28,778 nt of DNA from positions 1 through 28,778 of the forward strand of contig CATYSO010000026.1 in the NCBI GenBank assembly GCA_958412345.1, written 5' to 3'. Below are positions 1 to 7,345 of the stretch, piece by piece. The notes beneath the pieces are model-generated. The model saw only the letters and a list, made by a program, of their open reading frames with translations, did not search any database and was not told the origin of the DNA. The translations under genes and the position numbers were made by a program. Origin of the DNA: an uncultured Collinsella sp. (GTDB lineage Bacteria; Actinomycetota; Coriobacteriia; Coriobacteriales; Coriobacteriaceae). Every line of letters starts with the position of its first letter. Position 1 is the stretch's first letter.

Positions 1-5
1 TGGAG

Positions 6-189
6 AGAACGCTCCCGCAAACTGCCTCTTGACAACTTATAGGAGCGTCGGTTTTCTTTTTGCGTTGTTCACTGTGGTTGAGGGTAGTGGCTTAAACGTA
101 GTAGATGGGCCAGTTTCGTGGCAAGCGAGCTGCGTGGATGATCTCGCGAAGTGAAAATGATTCCTTTTCCTCCGTCCCCAGGAGATCAG
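6..189. repeat. 184-bp dispersed repeat, inverted copy 1
   Basis: This stretch matches the reverse complement of 28595-28778 over its whole length, apparently without gaps. The first 40 or so bases are identical and later parts carry scattered substitutions. Inside it, two short arms (ACGCTCC and GGAGCGT) about 25 bases apart could form a hairpin followed by a T-rich run. It lies just downstream of the exonuclease III gene on the minus strand. I see no gene in 1-195. The element may extend beyond the window. Confidence 0.85.
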
Positions 190-195
190 TTGGGG

Positions 196-1014
196 CTAGA
201 GCTCTAGCGTGAGGGTGACGGGGCAGTGGTCGCTGCCGAAGATGTCGCCGCGGATGCCGGTGTCGCGTACGTTGCCGGCGATTGCGTCGCTTACCAGGAA
301 GTAGTCGATGCGCCAGCCTGCGTTGTTCTTGCGGGCATTAAAGCGGTAGCTCCACCAGCTGTAGACGCCCTCGACGTCCGGATTGGCCGCTCGCCAGGTG
401 TCGGTAAAACCGGCGTCGAGCAGCTCGGTAAACTTGCCGCGCTCCTCGTCCGAAAAGCCTGCGTTGCCACGGTTGGACTTGGGGTTCTTAAGGTCGATCT
501 CCTCGTGAGCCACGTTAAAGTCGCCGCAGGTTACGACGGGCTTGCCACCCTCGCGCTCAAGCGCGCCCAAAAAGCCGCGATAGGCATCGTCCCAGGCCAT
601 CCGTACATCGATGCGCGCGAGCTCGTTTTGGGCGTTGGGCGTATAGACGTCGACAAACCAAAACTTGTCGAACTCGAGCGCGCAGACGCGGCCCTCGGTT
701 GCGGCTTGGGCGACGAGTTCGGCCGCCTCGCCCTCGCCGGCGTAGGGCAGCAGTGCATCGGCGCGCAGCACGCGCAGCGGCTCCTGGCGGCTAAAGACCG
801 CGGTGCCCGAGTAGCCCTTGCGCTGGGCGTAGCTCCAGGTTTGGTGATAGCCGGGCAGATCGATATCGACCTGGCCCTCCTGCAGCTTGGTCTCTTGCAG
901 CGCCAGGATATCGACATTGAGCTCCTGTGCGATCTGGATAAAGCTCGGGTCTTTTTTGAGCACGGCGCGCAGGCCGTTGACGTTCCACGAGGCGAACGTG
1001 TAAGTCTGAGACAT
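196..1014 (-). CDS. xth: Exodeoxyribonuclease III (AP endonuclease, ExoA/Xth family)
   Basis: This 272-residue protein belongs to the exonuclease III family, which cuts DNA 5' to abasic sites in base excision repair and has 3'-5' exonuclease activity. The family motifs appear in order: the N-terminal WNVNGLRAV (residues 10-18), LQETKL with the metal-binding Glu41, CGDFNVAHEEIDL with Asp165 and Asn167, and the terminal GSDHCPV with Asp262 and His263. Length is normal for bacterial homologues and all expected catalytic residues are present. The ATG start is preceded by a GAAAGGA ribosome site. It is transcribed away from the neighbouring Sir2 gene, leaving about 110 bases for divergent promoters. 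Downstream it runs straight into the 184-bp repeat. The family call is very secure. Confidence 0.97.
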   Translation of the reverse strand: MSQTYTFASWNVNGLRAVLKKDPSFIQIAQELNVDILALQETKLQEGQVDIDLPGYHQTWSYAQRKGYSGTAVFSRQEPLRVLRADALLPYAGEGEAAELVAQAATEGRVCALEFDKFWFVDVYTPNAQNELARIDVRMAWDDAYRGFLGALEREGGKPVVTCGDFNVAHEEIDLKNPKSNRGNAGFSDEERGKFTELLDAGFTDTWRAANPDVEGVYSWWSYRFNARKNNAGWRIDYFLVSDAIAGNVRDTGIRGDIFGSDHCPVTLTLEL

Positions 1015-1127
1015 GGTGTCCTTTCGACGGGGTTGGCAGGCTTAAGATTAGCGCAACAGGGGCGGGGCGGAGTCCGCGAGTGATAGCGCGATCGCCGCCG
1101 TCCCGGAGACACAGACGGAGGACATAT

Positions 1128-1880
1128 ATGACGCAGGCAATATCGGACCCCAAACAGGCCTCCGCCGCGCTGGCGGAACTGTTCGAAACCCATAGCCACG
1201 TGGTCTTCTTTGGCGGAGCGGGCGTTTCCACGGCAAGCGGCATTCCCGATTTCCGCAGCGTGGACGGCCTGTATCACCAGCGGTTTTCCTATCCGCCCGA
1301 GACTATGCTCTCGCACAGCTTCTACGAGGCGCATCCGGCGGAGTTTTTCGACTTCTACCGGACCAAGATGATCGCGCTTGGCGCCAAGCCCAACCACTGC
1401 CACGCCAAGCTGGCGGAGCTGGAGCGCACCGGCAAGCTCGACGCCGTGGTGACGCAAAACATCGATGGCCTGCATCAGGCGGCTGGTTCACGGCACGTGT
1501 TTGAGCTGCATGGCTCGGTCCACCGCAATATCTGCCAGACGTGCGGAGCGGTCTACAGCGCCGAATGGATTTGCGCGCGCGAGCACGAGGATGCCGTGGG
1601 CGTGCCCGTGTGCCCTGCGTGCGGCGGTCGCATCAAGCCCGATGTGGTCCTCTACGAAGAACCGCTCGATGAGCGTGTGCTTACCGGCGCCGTTGCTGCT
1701 ATCGCCGCAGCCGACGCCCTCGTCGTGGGCGGGACCTCGCTCGTAGTGTATCCGGCGGCGGGCCTCACGCGTTACTTTACTGGCGATGCGCTGGCCATCT
1801 GCAATTTGGCGCCTACCGATCAGGATGCAAATGCCGACCTGCTGATTTCTTGCGACATCGCGGCCGCGTTTGCATTCTAG
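1128..1880 (+). CDS. Sir2-family NAD-dependent protein deacylase
   Basis: This 250-residue sirtuin would remove acyl groups from lysines using NAD+, releasing nicotinamide and O-acyl-ADP-ribose. The sequence shows the NAD-binding GAGVSTASGIPDFR (residues 30-43), TQNIDGLH (109-116), the catalytic histidine in ELHGS (His128), and four zinc cysteines in two pairs (Cys136/Cys139 and Cys162/Cys165). A GGTSLVVYPAAGL segment near residue 205 closes the Rossmann fold. I chose the ATG at 1128, which follows a GGAGGA ribosome site; an upstream in-frame ATG at 1080 has no such site and would add a basic, unconserved leader. It is followed 95 bases later by the folate gene and may be co-transcribed with it. 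Acyl-chain preference cannot be read with confidence. Confidence 0.95.
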   Translation: MTQAISDPKQASAALAELFETHSHVVFFGGAGVSTASGIPDFRSVDGLYHQRFSYPPETMLSHSFYEAHPAEFFDFYRTKMIALGAKPNHCHAKLAELERTGKLDAVVTQNIDGLHQAAGSRHVFELHGSVHRNICQTCGAVYSAEWICAREHEDAVGVPVCPACGGRIKPDVVLYEEPLDERVLTGAVAAIAAADALVVGGTSLVVYPAAGLTRYFTGDALAICNLAPTDQDANADLLISCDIAAAFAF

Positions 1881-1974
1881 CCCGCGCGCGCGGATACAAT
1901 AGAAAGACTGATTGCAAAGCGACCCCGCCGCCTGTGCCCGAGCGCGGCGACGTGGGCATTTTAGGAGGATGTTC

Positions 1975-3726
1975 ATGGCGAACGACAGCAAGACATGGCG
2001 GTGCGGAAAGTACGAGCTCAGCTTTGACCGTCCGCGTATCATGGGCGTCCTCAACGTGACGCCCGATTCGTTTAGCGACGGCGGTGAGCACTTTGACCAG
2101 GATGCCGCTATCGAGTACGGCCTGGCGATGCTCGATGCCGGCGCCGACATCATCGACGTGGGCGGTGAGTCCACGTCGACGTGGCGCCCCGGCTTTACCC
2201 CGGTCAACCCCGACGAGGAGGCTCGCCGCGTGCTGCCCGTGGTGCGCGCGCTGGCCAAGGAGGGCGCCATCGTCTCGATCGACACGCGTCACGTGGCGGT
2301 TGCCAAGGCGGCCGTGCGCTGCGGCGCCTCGATCGTCAACGACGTGACCGGCTTCACCGACCCCAAGATGGTCGAGTTTGTTAAGACGAGCACCTGCGGC
2401 GTCATCGTGATGCATGCCGGCGAGGTCGCCGCGCCCGCGCGCACGCACGCAACGGTGCAGCTCGATACCTCGGCAGCGGCGTTTGTTGCCGAGAAGGCAC
2501 GCGAGGCGGCTGCCGAGGCCGCGCGCGAGGCCGAGAAGCCGGTCCGTCGCCGTCGCGGCAAGTTGCTGGGCGAGCCTAAGCCGGAGGCCAAGCTTCCGGG
2601 CGGCGTGGTGCAGCCCTCGTTGCCGTTTGGTGAACCGGAGCCCACGTCTGAGCCCGCAAGCGAGCAGGAGGCGCCCGCCGCCGAGCAGGCTACTGCCGCC
2701 GAGACCGTCGCGCCCGCGCCCGAGGCCGCGCCCGCAGCCACCGAGGCCGCATCGGAGCCCAATGACCACCTGGCCGCCATGATGCGCCGCAGTGCCCGCC
2801 GTGAGGAAGCCTATGTGCCCACCTCGCAGCTCCGCCGCTTTACCCTGCCCGATTCTGCGCCCATCATGCGCCGCGTCATGGGCTTTCTGTCCGACCAGGC
2901 CCGCACGCTCATCCATGCCGGCGTGTCGCGCGACCGTATCTGCATCGATCCCGGCCCGGGCTTTGGCAAGACGGCCAACGAAGACATCGTCATCCAGCGC
3001 GAGACCGCCAAGATGGCGTCGCTGGGCTATCCGCTCATGTGCGCCGTGTCGCGCAAACGTTTTGTGGGAGCCGTCTCGGGCGTGACCGAAGCCGCCGCGC
3101 GCGATGCCGCCACGTTTGGCGTGTGCCTGGGCGCCATCCAGGCCGGCGCCAACATCGTGCGTGTGCATGACGTTGCGGGCTTTGCGCAGTTCCTGAACGG
3201 TTACTGGGCCGTTGCCAAGCCGCAGCCGCGCCGCGCGTTTGTGGCCGTGGGCTCCAACCTGGGGCATCGCTGCGACAACATCCGTGCTGCGCGCGACATG
3301 ATTGCCGAGATCCCGCTTACCTGCGTGTCCAACTGCTCGCGCATCTACGAGAGCGAACCGGCCTACGAGATGCGCCAGGATGCGTTTGCCAACGCCGTCA
3401 TTGAGATCAAGACCGAGCTGGCTCCGCTGGTGCTGCTTGACGAGCTCATGAAGATCGAGGCCGAGCTGGGCCGCGACCGCTCCAAGAAGGCCAAGGCAAA
3501 CGGCCCGCGCACCATCGACCTGGACCTGCTGTGGATGGACGGCGAGACTCACGGCGGCAAGAAGCTGCGCCTGCCGCATCCGCTGATCGGCGAGCGCGAC
3601 TTTGTGTTGGTGCCGCTCGAGGACCTAATGCACGACCCGGCGCGGTTCTTCCGCTACAACGGCGTCGAGGTCAAGGAGCCCGAGGACCGCGTGGGCCATA
3701 TCGTGGGCGAATTGGGGCGTATGTAG
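1975..3726 (+). CDS. folP-folK: Dihydropteroate synthase / HPPK fusion with a low-complexity insert
   Basis: This 583-residue protein joins two consecutive folate-pathway enzymes. The N-terminal dihydropteroate synthase shows MGVLNVTPDSFSDGG near residue 23, DVGGEST, IVNDVTG, DPGPGFGKT and SRKRFVG. The C-terminal HPPK domain begins near residue 418 with FVAVGSNLG and includes RTIDLDLLW and LPHPLIGERDFVLVPL. Between the MHAGE strand (about residue 147) and the DPGPGFGK strand lies a stretch of about 130 residues rich in Ala, Glu and Pro that ordinary DHPS lacks. The order DHPS-HPPK is the reverse of the eukaryotic fusion. The ATG at 1975 is preceded by TAGGAGG with six bases between. It abuts the next gene with no spacer. 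Both activities look intact because the catalytic motifs are all present. Confidence 0.95.
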   Translation: MANDSKTWRCGKYELSFDRPRIMGVLNVTPDSFSDGGEHFDQDAAIEYGLAMLDAGADIIDVGGESTSTWRPGFTPVNPDEEARRVLPVVRALAKEGAIVSIDTRHVAVAKAAVRCGASIVNDVTGFTDPKMVEFVKTSTCGVIVMHAGEVAAPARTHATVQLDTSAAAFVAEKAREAAAEAAREAEKPVRRRRGKLLGEPKPEAKLPGGVVQPSLPFGEPEPTSEPASEQEAPAAEQATAAETVAPAPEAAPAATEAASEPNDHLAAMMRRSARREEAYVPTSQLRRFTLPDSAPIMRRVMGFLSDQARTLIHAGVSRDRICIDPGPGFGKTANEDIVIQRETAKMASLGYPLMCAVSRKRFVGAVSGVTEAAARDAATFGVCLGAIQAGANIVRVHDVAGFAQFLNGYWAVAKPQPRRAFVAVGSNLGHRCDNIRAARDMIAEIPLTCVSNCSRIYESEPAYEMRQDAFANAVIEIKTELAPLVLLDELMKIEAELGRDRSKKAKANGPRTIDLDLLWMDGETHGGKKLRLPHPLIGERDFVLVPLEDLMHDPARFFRYNGVEVKEPEDRVGHIVGELGRM

Positions 3727-4428
3727 ATGATCGAGATGAATGCTGTTGCCGCCGGTGCCGAGCTCGACGCGGCGCGTGACGCGGGCCGCGAGGGCATGTC
3801 CGCGGGCTGGTGCGCGTGGAGCGCGGGCGATGCGTCGCTGACGTTTTCGCTGGTCGTGCGCCCGGATGTGAATATGCATGCCTTCCACGGTCTGCCGTTT
3901 GTGGCCGCGATGGGCATGATGGACGCACTTGCGGGCACGGCTGCGACGCCGGGGCTGGGGCTTGCCGGCAAGGTTGGTATTCAGTGGCCGAGCGATATCG
4001 TGTGCGGCGCGCCTGCGTTTGAGACGTCGCTCGCGCGCGTTGCCGGTAACGGCGGCGCCGGTGCTGCAGGCATGTTTGCCGCGGTGACGGTGGATATCGA
4101 GCGTGCGGCGTTGAGTGAGCTTGGTGTGGATATGACCGACGAAGCGCTGGTTGAGGCGCTGGCCGCAGCGGTTCTCACCCGCGTTGACGCTTGGGCGGTT
4201 GTCGCGAACACGCCGCAGGGTGCCGCCGGCCCGCTGGCCCCGGTGCTGGGCGAGTATTTCGACATGGTGCCGCTGCTGGGCCGTCAGGTTGCGGCGGTGT
4301 CGCCCAACGGCCTGCCGCTCGCGGTCGGTGTGTTTGCGGGGCTTGACATCTGGGGCCGCGCGACCATCAAGACCGATGCCGGCGAGCAGGAGTTCCCGCC
4401 CGAGGCCGTACGAATCCGCGGCTTGTAG
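3727..4428 (+). CDS. Biotin-protein ligase (BirA)-like protein, probably catalytically degenerate
   Basis: This 233-residue protein starts at the base after the folP-folK stop codon, so the two are almost certainly translationally coupled. It resembles the catalytic and C-terminal SH3-like parts of BirA: a LTFSLVVRP strand (residues 38-46), a WPSD segment aligned with the KWPND motif, and a C-terminal GVFAGLDIWGRATI strand followed by a PEAVRI ending. The DNA-binding N-terminal domain is missing. The glycine/arginine-rich GRGRRG loop that closes over biotinyl-AMP is replaced by an unrelated stretch (about residues 20-32). The lysine expected in KWPND is Gln86 and the Asn is Ser89. It may therefore bind a ligand or serve another role rather than biotinylate proteins. 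A diverged lipoate/biotin ligase-fold protein is the alternative. Confidence 0.7.
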   Translation: MIEMNAVAAGAELDAARDAGREGMSAGWCAWSAGDASLTFSLVVRPDVNMHAFHGLPFVAAMGMMDALAGTAATPGLGLAGKVGIQWPSDIVCGAPAFETSLARVAGNGGAGAAGMFAAVTVDIERAALSELGVDMTDEALVEALAAAVLTRVDAWAVVANTPQGAAGPLAPVLGEYFDMVPLLGRQVAAVSPNGLPLAVGVFAGLDIWGRATIKTDAGEQEFPPEAVRIRGL

Positions 4429-4463
4429 CGCGGGTCCGCTCGCAAAGATAACGATGACAACGA

Positions 4464-4496
4464 AGCCCTCCTCGGCCAGCGCCGGGGAGGGCTTTT
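4464..4496 (+). terminator. Rho-independent terminator after the folate operon
   Basis: A 13-bp stem with one G-T wobble (arms 4464-4476 and 4481-4493, loop CAGC) is followed by a short T run. It lies 36 bases after the BirA-like stop and would end the folP-folK transcript. Confidence 0.85.
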
Positions 4497-4524
4497 GTGT
4501 GAGCAGAGAGGATGGCCACGTTCG

Positions 4525-4569
4525 TCTTATTCCTCAAAAATGAAAATAATTCAGTTTTGAGGAATAAGA
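4525..4569. repeat. Palindrome A of the DUF4143 ATPase cassette
   Basis: The arms TCTTATTCCTCAAAA (4525-4539) and TTTTGAGGAATAAGA (4555-4569) are perfect complements of each other, with an AT-rich centre. The core is shared with the palindromes at 4613-4653 and 5890-5930, which also surround the ATPase gene. Confidence 0.9.
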
Positions 4570-4612
4570 TTTAGCCAGCTCGACCCTTTGCGAGGTATAT
4601 TCGATGCAGAGC

Positions 4613-4653
4613 CTATTCCTCAAAACTGAAAAATTTTCGATTTTGAGGAATAG
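4613..4653. repeat. Palindrome B, just upstream of the ATPase gene
   Basis: The arms CTATTCCTCAAAA and TTTTGAGGAATAG are perfect inverted copies with a 15-base centre that is itself partly self-complementary (GAAAA/TTTTC). It ends 27 bases before the ATPase start codon, so it sits where an operator or 5'UTR hairpin could control that gene. Confidence 0.9.
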
Positions 4654-4680
4654 CAACGAAAGACCGCAGGGAGGCAGCCA

Positions 4681-5877
4681 ATGAAACTCATCAATAGAAC
4701 GTCGTATATGGACACGTTGACGAGCCTTATCGGCGTGCCGGATATCAAGGTCATCACGGGCATTCGCCGTAGTGGAAAATCGAAATTGCTCGAGGCCCTT
4801 CGCGACTACGTAGAGGCCAACCTGCCCGATTCGAATATCATCCATATCAATTACAACCTCGATGAATTCGAGGGCCTGCTCGAATACCATGCGCTACTTG
4901 CCTACGTAAAAGAGCGTCGGGCGCCCGGCAAGCAAAACTTCCTGCTTATCGACGAGGTTCAGATGTGCGACGGCTTCGAGCGCGCGATTAACAGTCTCCA
5001 CGCGTCCGAGCAATACGACATTTTCATTACCGGATCGAACGCCTTTTTGCTGTCGAGCGATCTGTCGACGCTCTTTACGGGGCGCACGTTCGAGATCGAG
5101 GTGTTCCCCTTCTCGTTTGAGGAATACCGTTCTTACGGCGACGAAGGCGAGGTCGACCGCGATTTCGACGAGTACGTGAGGACCGGTGGCATGTCCGGCT
5201 CCTACCCTTATCCGTTGCAGGAGCAGCGTTATCAATATCTCTCCAACGTCTTTAAGACACTCATTGTGAGAGATATCGTTCAACGGCATAACGTGAGAAA
5301 CGAATCGGCCTTGCTGCGCATTGCCGATTACATGATGGACAATGTCTCCAACATTACGTCGGCTCGCAACATTACGGACGTTTTGAATGCGGACGGGCTG
5401 AAGATTACGAACAAGACGGTCGGCACGTATATGGGATACCTGTGCGATGCGTTCGCCTTCTATAAGGTGCGCCGATACGACATTCGCGGCAAGAAATACC
5501 TTAAGAGCGGTGAGAAGTTTTATCTGGCGGACCATGCATTTAAATACGCCCTGCTTGGAACACGCGACATGGATTGGGGTCGTGTGTACGAGAACATGGT
5601 GGCTATTGAGCTACTGCGCCGCGGATACGAGGTGTACGTCGGCGTGCTCTACAAAAAGGAAATTGATTTTGTAGCAATCAGGCGAAGCGAGAAACTCTAC
5701 ATTCAGGTGAGCGACGATATCAGCTCGGATAAGACGTTCGAGAGGGAGATTTCGCCGCTCCTGAGCATTGGCGATGCGTATCCCAAGATGATTCTCGCCC
5801 GTACGCATCACGAGACAACAGATCGCGATGGGGTGCAGGTTGTGGATCTGGCGAGATGGCTGGCCGGCGAGGCGTAG
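4681..5877 (+). CDS. AAA_14/DUF4143-type ATP-binding protein
   Basis: This 398-residue protein has an N-terminal P-loop ATPase domain: Walker A GIRRSGKS (residues 27-34), Walker B FLLIDE (87-92, Asp91/Glu92) and a sensor segment ITGSN (116-120). A C-terminal DUF4143 half follows, with helical and nuclease-fold-like character and a KEIDFVAI segment near residue 326, a pattern seen in PD-(D/E)xK folds. Members are abundant in gut bacteria and archaea and their cellular role is not established; links to mobile elements and stress have been proposed. A GGGAGG ribosome site precedes the ATG. The gene is bracketed by three copies of one palindrome and splits two housekeeping loci, so it reads as an inserted cassette. 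Its base composition is lower in GC than that of the folate genes. Confidence 0.88.
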   Translation: MKLINRTSYMDTLTSLIGVPDIKVITGIRRSGKSKLLEALRDYVEANLPDSNIIHINYNLDEFEGLLEYHALLAYVKERRAPGKQNFLLIDEVQMCDGFERAINSLHASEQYDIFITGSNAFLLSSDLSTLFTGRTFEIEVFPFSFEEYRSYGDEGEVDRDFDEYVRTGGMSGSYPYPLQEQRYQYLSNVFKTLIVRDIVQRHNVRNESALLRIADYMMDNVSNITSARNITDVLNADGLKITNKTVGTYMGYLCDAFAFYKVRRYDIRGKKYLKSGEKFYLADHAFKYALLGTRDMDWGRVYENMVAIELLRRGYEVYVGVLYKKEIDFVAIRRSEKLYIQVSDDISSDKTFEREISPLLSIGDAYPKMILARTHHETTDRDGVQVVDLARWLAGEA

Positions 5878-5889
5878 CGCCTCTCAGGT

Positions 5890-5930
5890 CTATTCCTCAA
5901 AACTGAAAATAATTCAGTTTTGAGGAATAG
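5890..5930. repeat. Palindrome C, downstream of the ATPase gene
   Basis: This is the cleanest copy: an 18-bp perfect stem (5890-5907 with 5913-5930) around an AATAA loop. It starts 12 bases after the ATPase stop codon. It could act as a bidirectional terminator between the convergent ATPase and coaX genes, but the two upstream copies do not fit a pure terminator role. Confidence 0.9.
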
Positions 5931-5979
5931 GATTGGCGGGTGGTTGCTGCGAGCTGGTGCATCCAGCCCGGCCCTTGCC

Positions 5980-6753
5980 CTATCCCAGCTCCTGCATGCG
6001 GCGGTAGATTTCGCAGATGCCCTTGATAGTGAGCTGGCCGTCGACCACGTCGAAGGCGTCGGTCGAACCGGCGACGATGTTGGCGAGGCCACCCGTGGCG
6101 ATGACGGTGGCGTCCTCGCGCCCCAGCTCGCGTTTCATGCGCGCGACCAGGCCCTCGGCCATGGCGGCGGCGCCCGTTACGGCGCCGACCTTGATGCACT
6201 CCTCGGTATCGCGGCCGATGGCGTGCTCGGGTGCCTCAAGCGGAACGCTGGCGAGTTTGGCGGCGCGGGCGGCGAGCGCGTCCATGGAGATGCGGATGCC
6301 CGGCGCGATTGCTCCGCCAATGTAGTAACCGTCCTCGTCGATAACGTCGATATTGGTCGCGGTGCCAAAGTCCACCACGATCGCCGGGGCGCCGTAAAAG
6401 CGCTCGGCCGCGACGGCGTTGGCGATGCGGTCGGCGCCCACGGCCTGGGGACGCGCGGCGCGCAGCTTGGTCACGGCGGCGGTCTGCGGTCCGATGACGA
6501 TGGCGTCTGCCGCGATGCGGTCGGCCACGGCATGCCATTCGCGCGAGAGCTGCGGCACCACGCCGGCAAAGGCGATCGCGTCGACCGCGTCGAGCGAGAG
6601 GTCGTACATCTTAAAGAAGCCCATCAGGCGCACGTGGATCTCGTCGGCGGTAAAAGAGCGGTCGGTGGGCATGCGCCACGACTGCACCAGCTCGTCTCCG
6701 TCAAACAGGCCCATGGCCGTCTGCGTGTTTCCCATATCGATAGCGAGCAGCAT
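5980..6753 (-). CDS. coaX: Type III pantothenate kinase
   Basis: This 257-residue enzyme phosphorylates pantothenate in the first step of coenzyme A synthesis. Family marks are the N-terminal phosphate loop DMGNTQTAMG (residues 6-15), the GADRIANA segment with the catalytic Asp108, DFGTATNID with Asp128, GAIAPGIRISMDAL, and a late TGGLA. I chose the ATG at 6753 because it follows a GGAG site and gives the normal family length; an in-frame ATG at 6840 would add 29 unconserved basic residues. The gene converges on the DUF4143 cassette and shares palindrome C as the only obvious separator. Confidence 0.96.
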   Translation of the reverse strand: MLLAIDMGNTQTAMGLFDGDELVQSWRMPTDRSFTADEIHVRLMGFFKMYDLSLDAVDAIAFAGVVPQLSREWHAVADRIAADAIVIGPQTAAVTKLRAARPQAVGADRIANAVAAERFYGAPAIVVDFGTATNIDVIDEDGYYIGGAIAPGIRISMDALAARAAKLASVPLEAPEHAIGRDTEECIKVGAVTGAAAMAEGLVARMKRELGREDATVIATGGLANIVAGSTDAFDVVDGQLTIKGICEIYRRMQELG

Positions 6754-6887
6754 GTCTACTCCAGGTGTCGGCGTAAAAGGACGCGCACCATTGTATACGC
6801 GCTGCCGGCGTTGGGCTGCGATTCGTTTACGGGGACACATGGGCTGAAAGTTAATATATGAAGGAATTATGCTCTACGAGATTTTCC

Positions 6888-6916
6888 TTGCCGTTTACCG
6901 AACTCCCGCGTAATAT
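6888..6916 (+). promoter_or_regulatory. Sigma-70-type promoter of tRNA-fMet copy 1
   Basis: TTGCCG (6888-6893) and TAATAT (6911-6916) are separated by exactly 17 bases and lie 32 bases before the mature tRNA 5' end. The second tRNA-fMet locus has the same arrangement at 18779-18807. Confidence 0.75.
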
Positions 6917-6947
6917 TCTTTCTTGCGCACATGAGGCGCCCAGACAT

Positions 6948-7024
6948 TGCGGGGTGGAGCAGTCTGGTAGCTCGCCGGGCTCATAACCCGGAGGTCGTAG
7001 GTTCAAATCCTGCCCCCGCGACCA
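6948..7024 (+). tRNA. Initiator tRNA-Met (CAT), copy 1
   Basis: This 77-base gene folds into a complete cloverleaf with an encoded CCA end. The anticodon loop is CTCATAA and the anticodon stem ends in the three consecutive G-C pairs (GGG/CCC) that mark an initiator tRNA. Bases 1 and 72 are U and G, a wobble in place of the C/A mismatch of the Escherichia coli initiator; both are weak pairs, as formylation requires. The D arm matches the E. coli initiator closely. Confidence 0.97.
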
Positions 7025-7033
7025 AGAACTTGC

Positions 7034-7063
7034 AGCTCGTCGGCCTAGCCGGCGAGCTTTTTT
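7034..7063 (+). terminator. Terminator of tRNA-fMet copy 1
   Basis: An 11-bp stem with one wobble (7034-7044 with 7048-7058, loop CTA) runs into six T residues. It starts 10 bases after the tRNA, and a matching copy follows the second tRNA locus. Confidence 0.9.
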
Positions 7064-7112
7064 GTTATTTCGGGCTGTGTTTTTGACCCGGTCCTCAACT
7101 TTTCGGTCGAAA

Positions 7113-7169
7113 ATCTCAATCTGTAACAGGTAGACCCGATTTGGCCGGCTAGGTGTTACAGATCGAGAC
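7113..7169. repeat. Long palindrome of the tRNA-linked family (copy at locus 1)
   Basis: The arms around ATCTGTAACA and TGTTACAGAT form a stem of about 14 bp with one mismatch, enclosing a loop of about 25 bases. The unit is homologous to the five units at 19002-19381. A decayed left arm (AATCTG at 7198-7203) lies 80 bases further on, the same period as the array at locus 2. This suggests that a longer array once stood here. Confidence 0.88.
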
Positions 7170-7224
7170 ATTTGGACAGAGCGGGCCCTGCATGCCCAAT
7201 CTGACACAAGCCAACAAGGTGCAA

Positions 7225-7295
7225 ACTAGGGAACTTTACTAGGGAACTAGGGAACTTTACTAGGGAACTAGGGAACTTTACTGGGGAACTGGGGA
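7225..7295 (+). repeat. 21-bp tandem repeat, about 3.4 units
   Basis: Units begin at 7225, 7246 and 7267, each reading ACTAGGGAACTTTACTAGGGA with minor change in the third; a partial unit follows at 7288. The tract lies 50-120 bases upstream of the next gene. A TATAGT at 7306-7311 immediately downstream could be the -10 box of that gene. Confidence 0.9.
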
Positions 7296-7345
7296 ATGAC
7301 TGGGGTATAGTAGGGGTTGACTAATGATTCAATCGAAGGACAGCT

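Noticed and set aside
1813..3579. A 588-codon minus-strand frame opposite folP-folK
   Set aside because: It is a shadow frame; the plus strand shows unmistakable DHPS and HPPK motifs.
5890..5930. Plain bidirectional terminator between the ATPase and coaX
   Set aside because: It may terminate, but the two homologous copies upstream of the ATPase, one 27 bases before its start codon, are not explained by that role.
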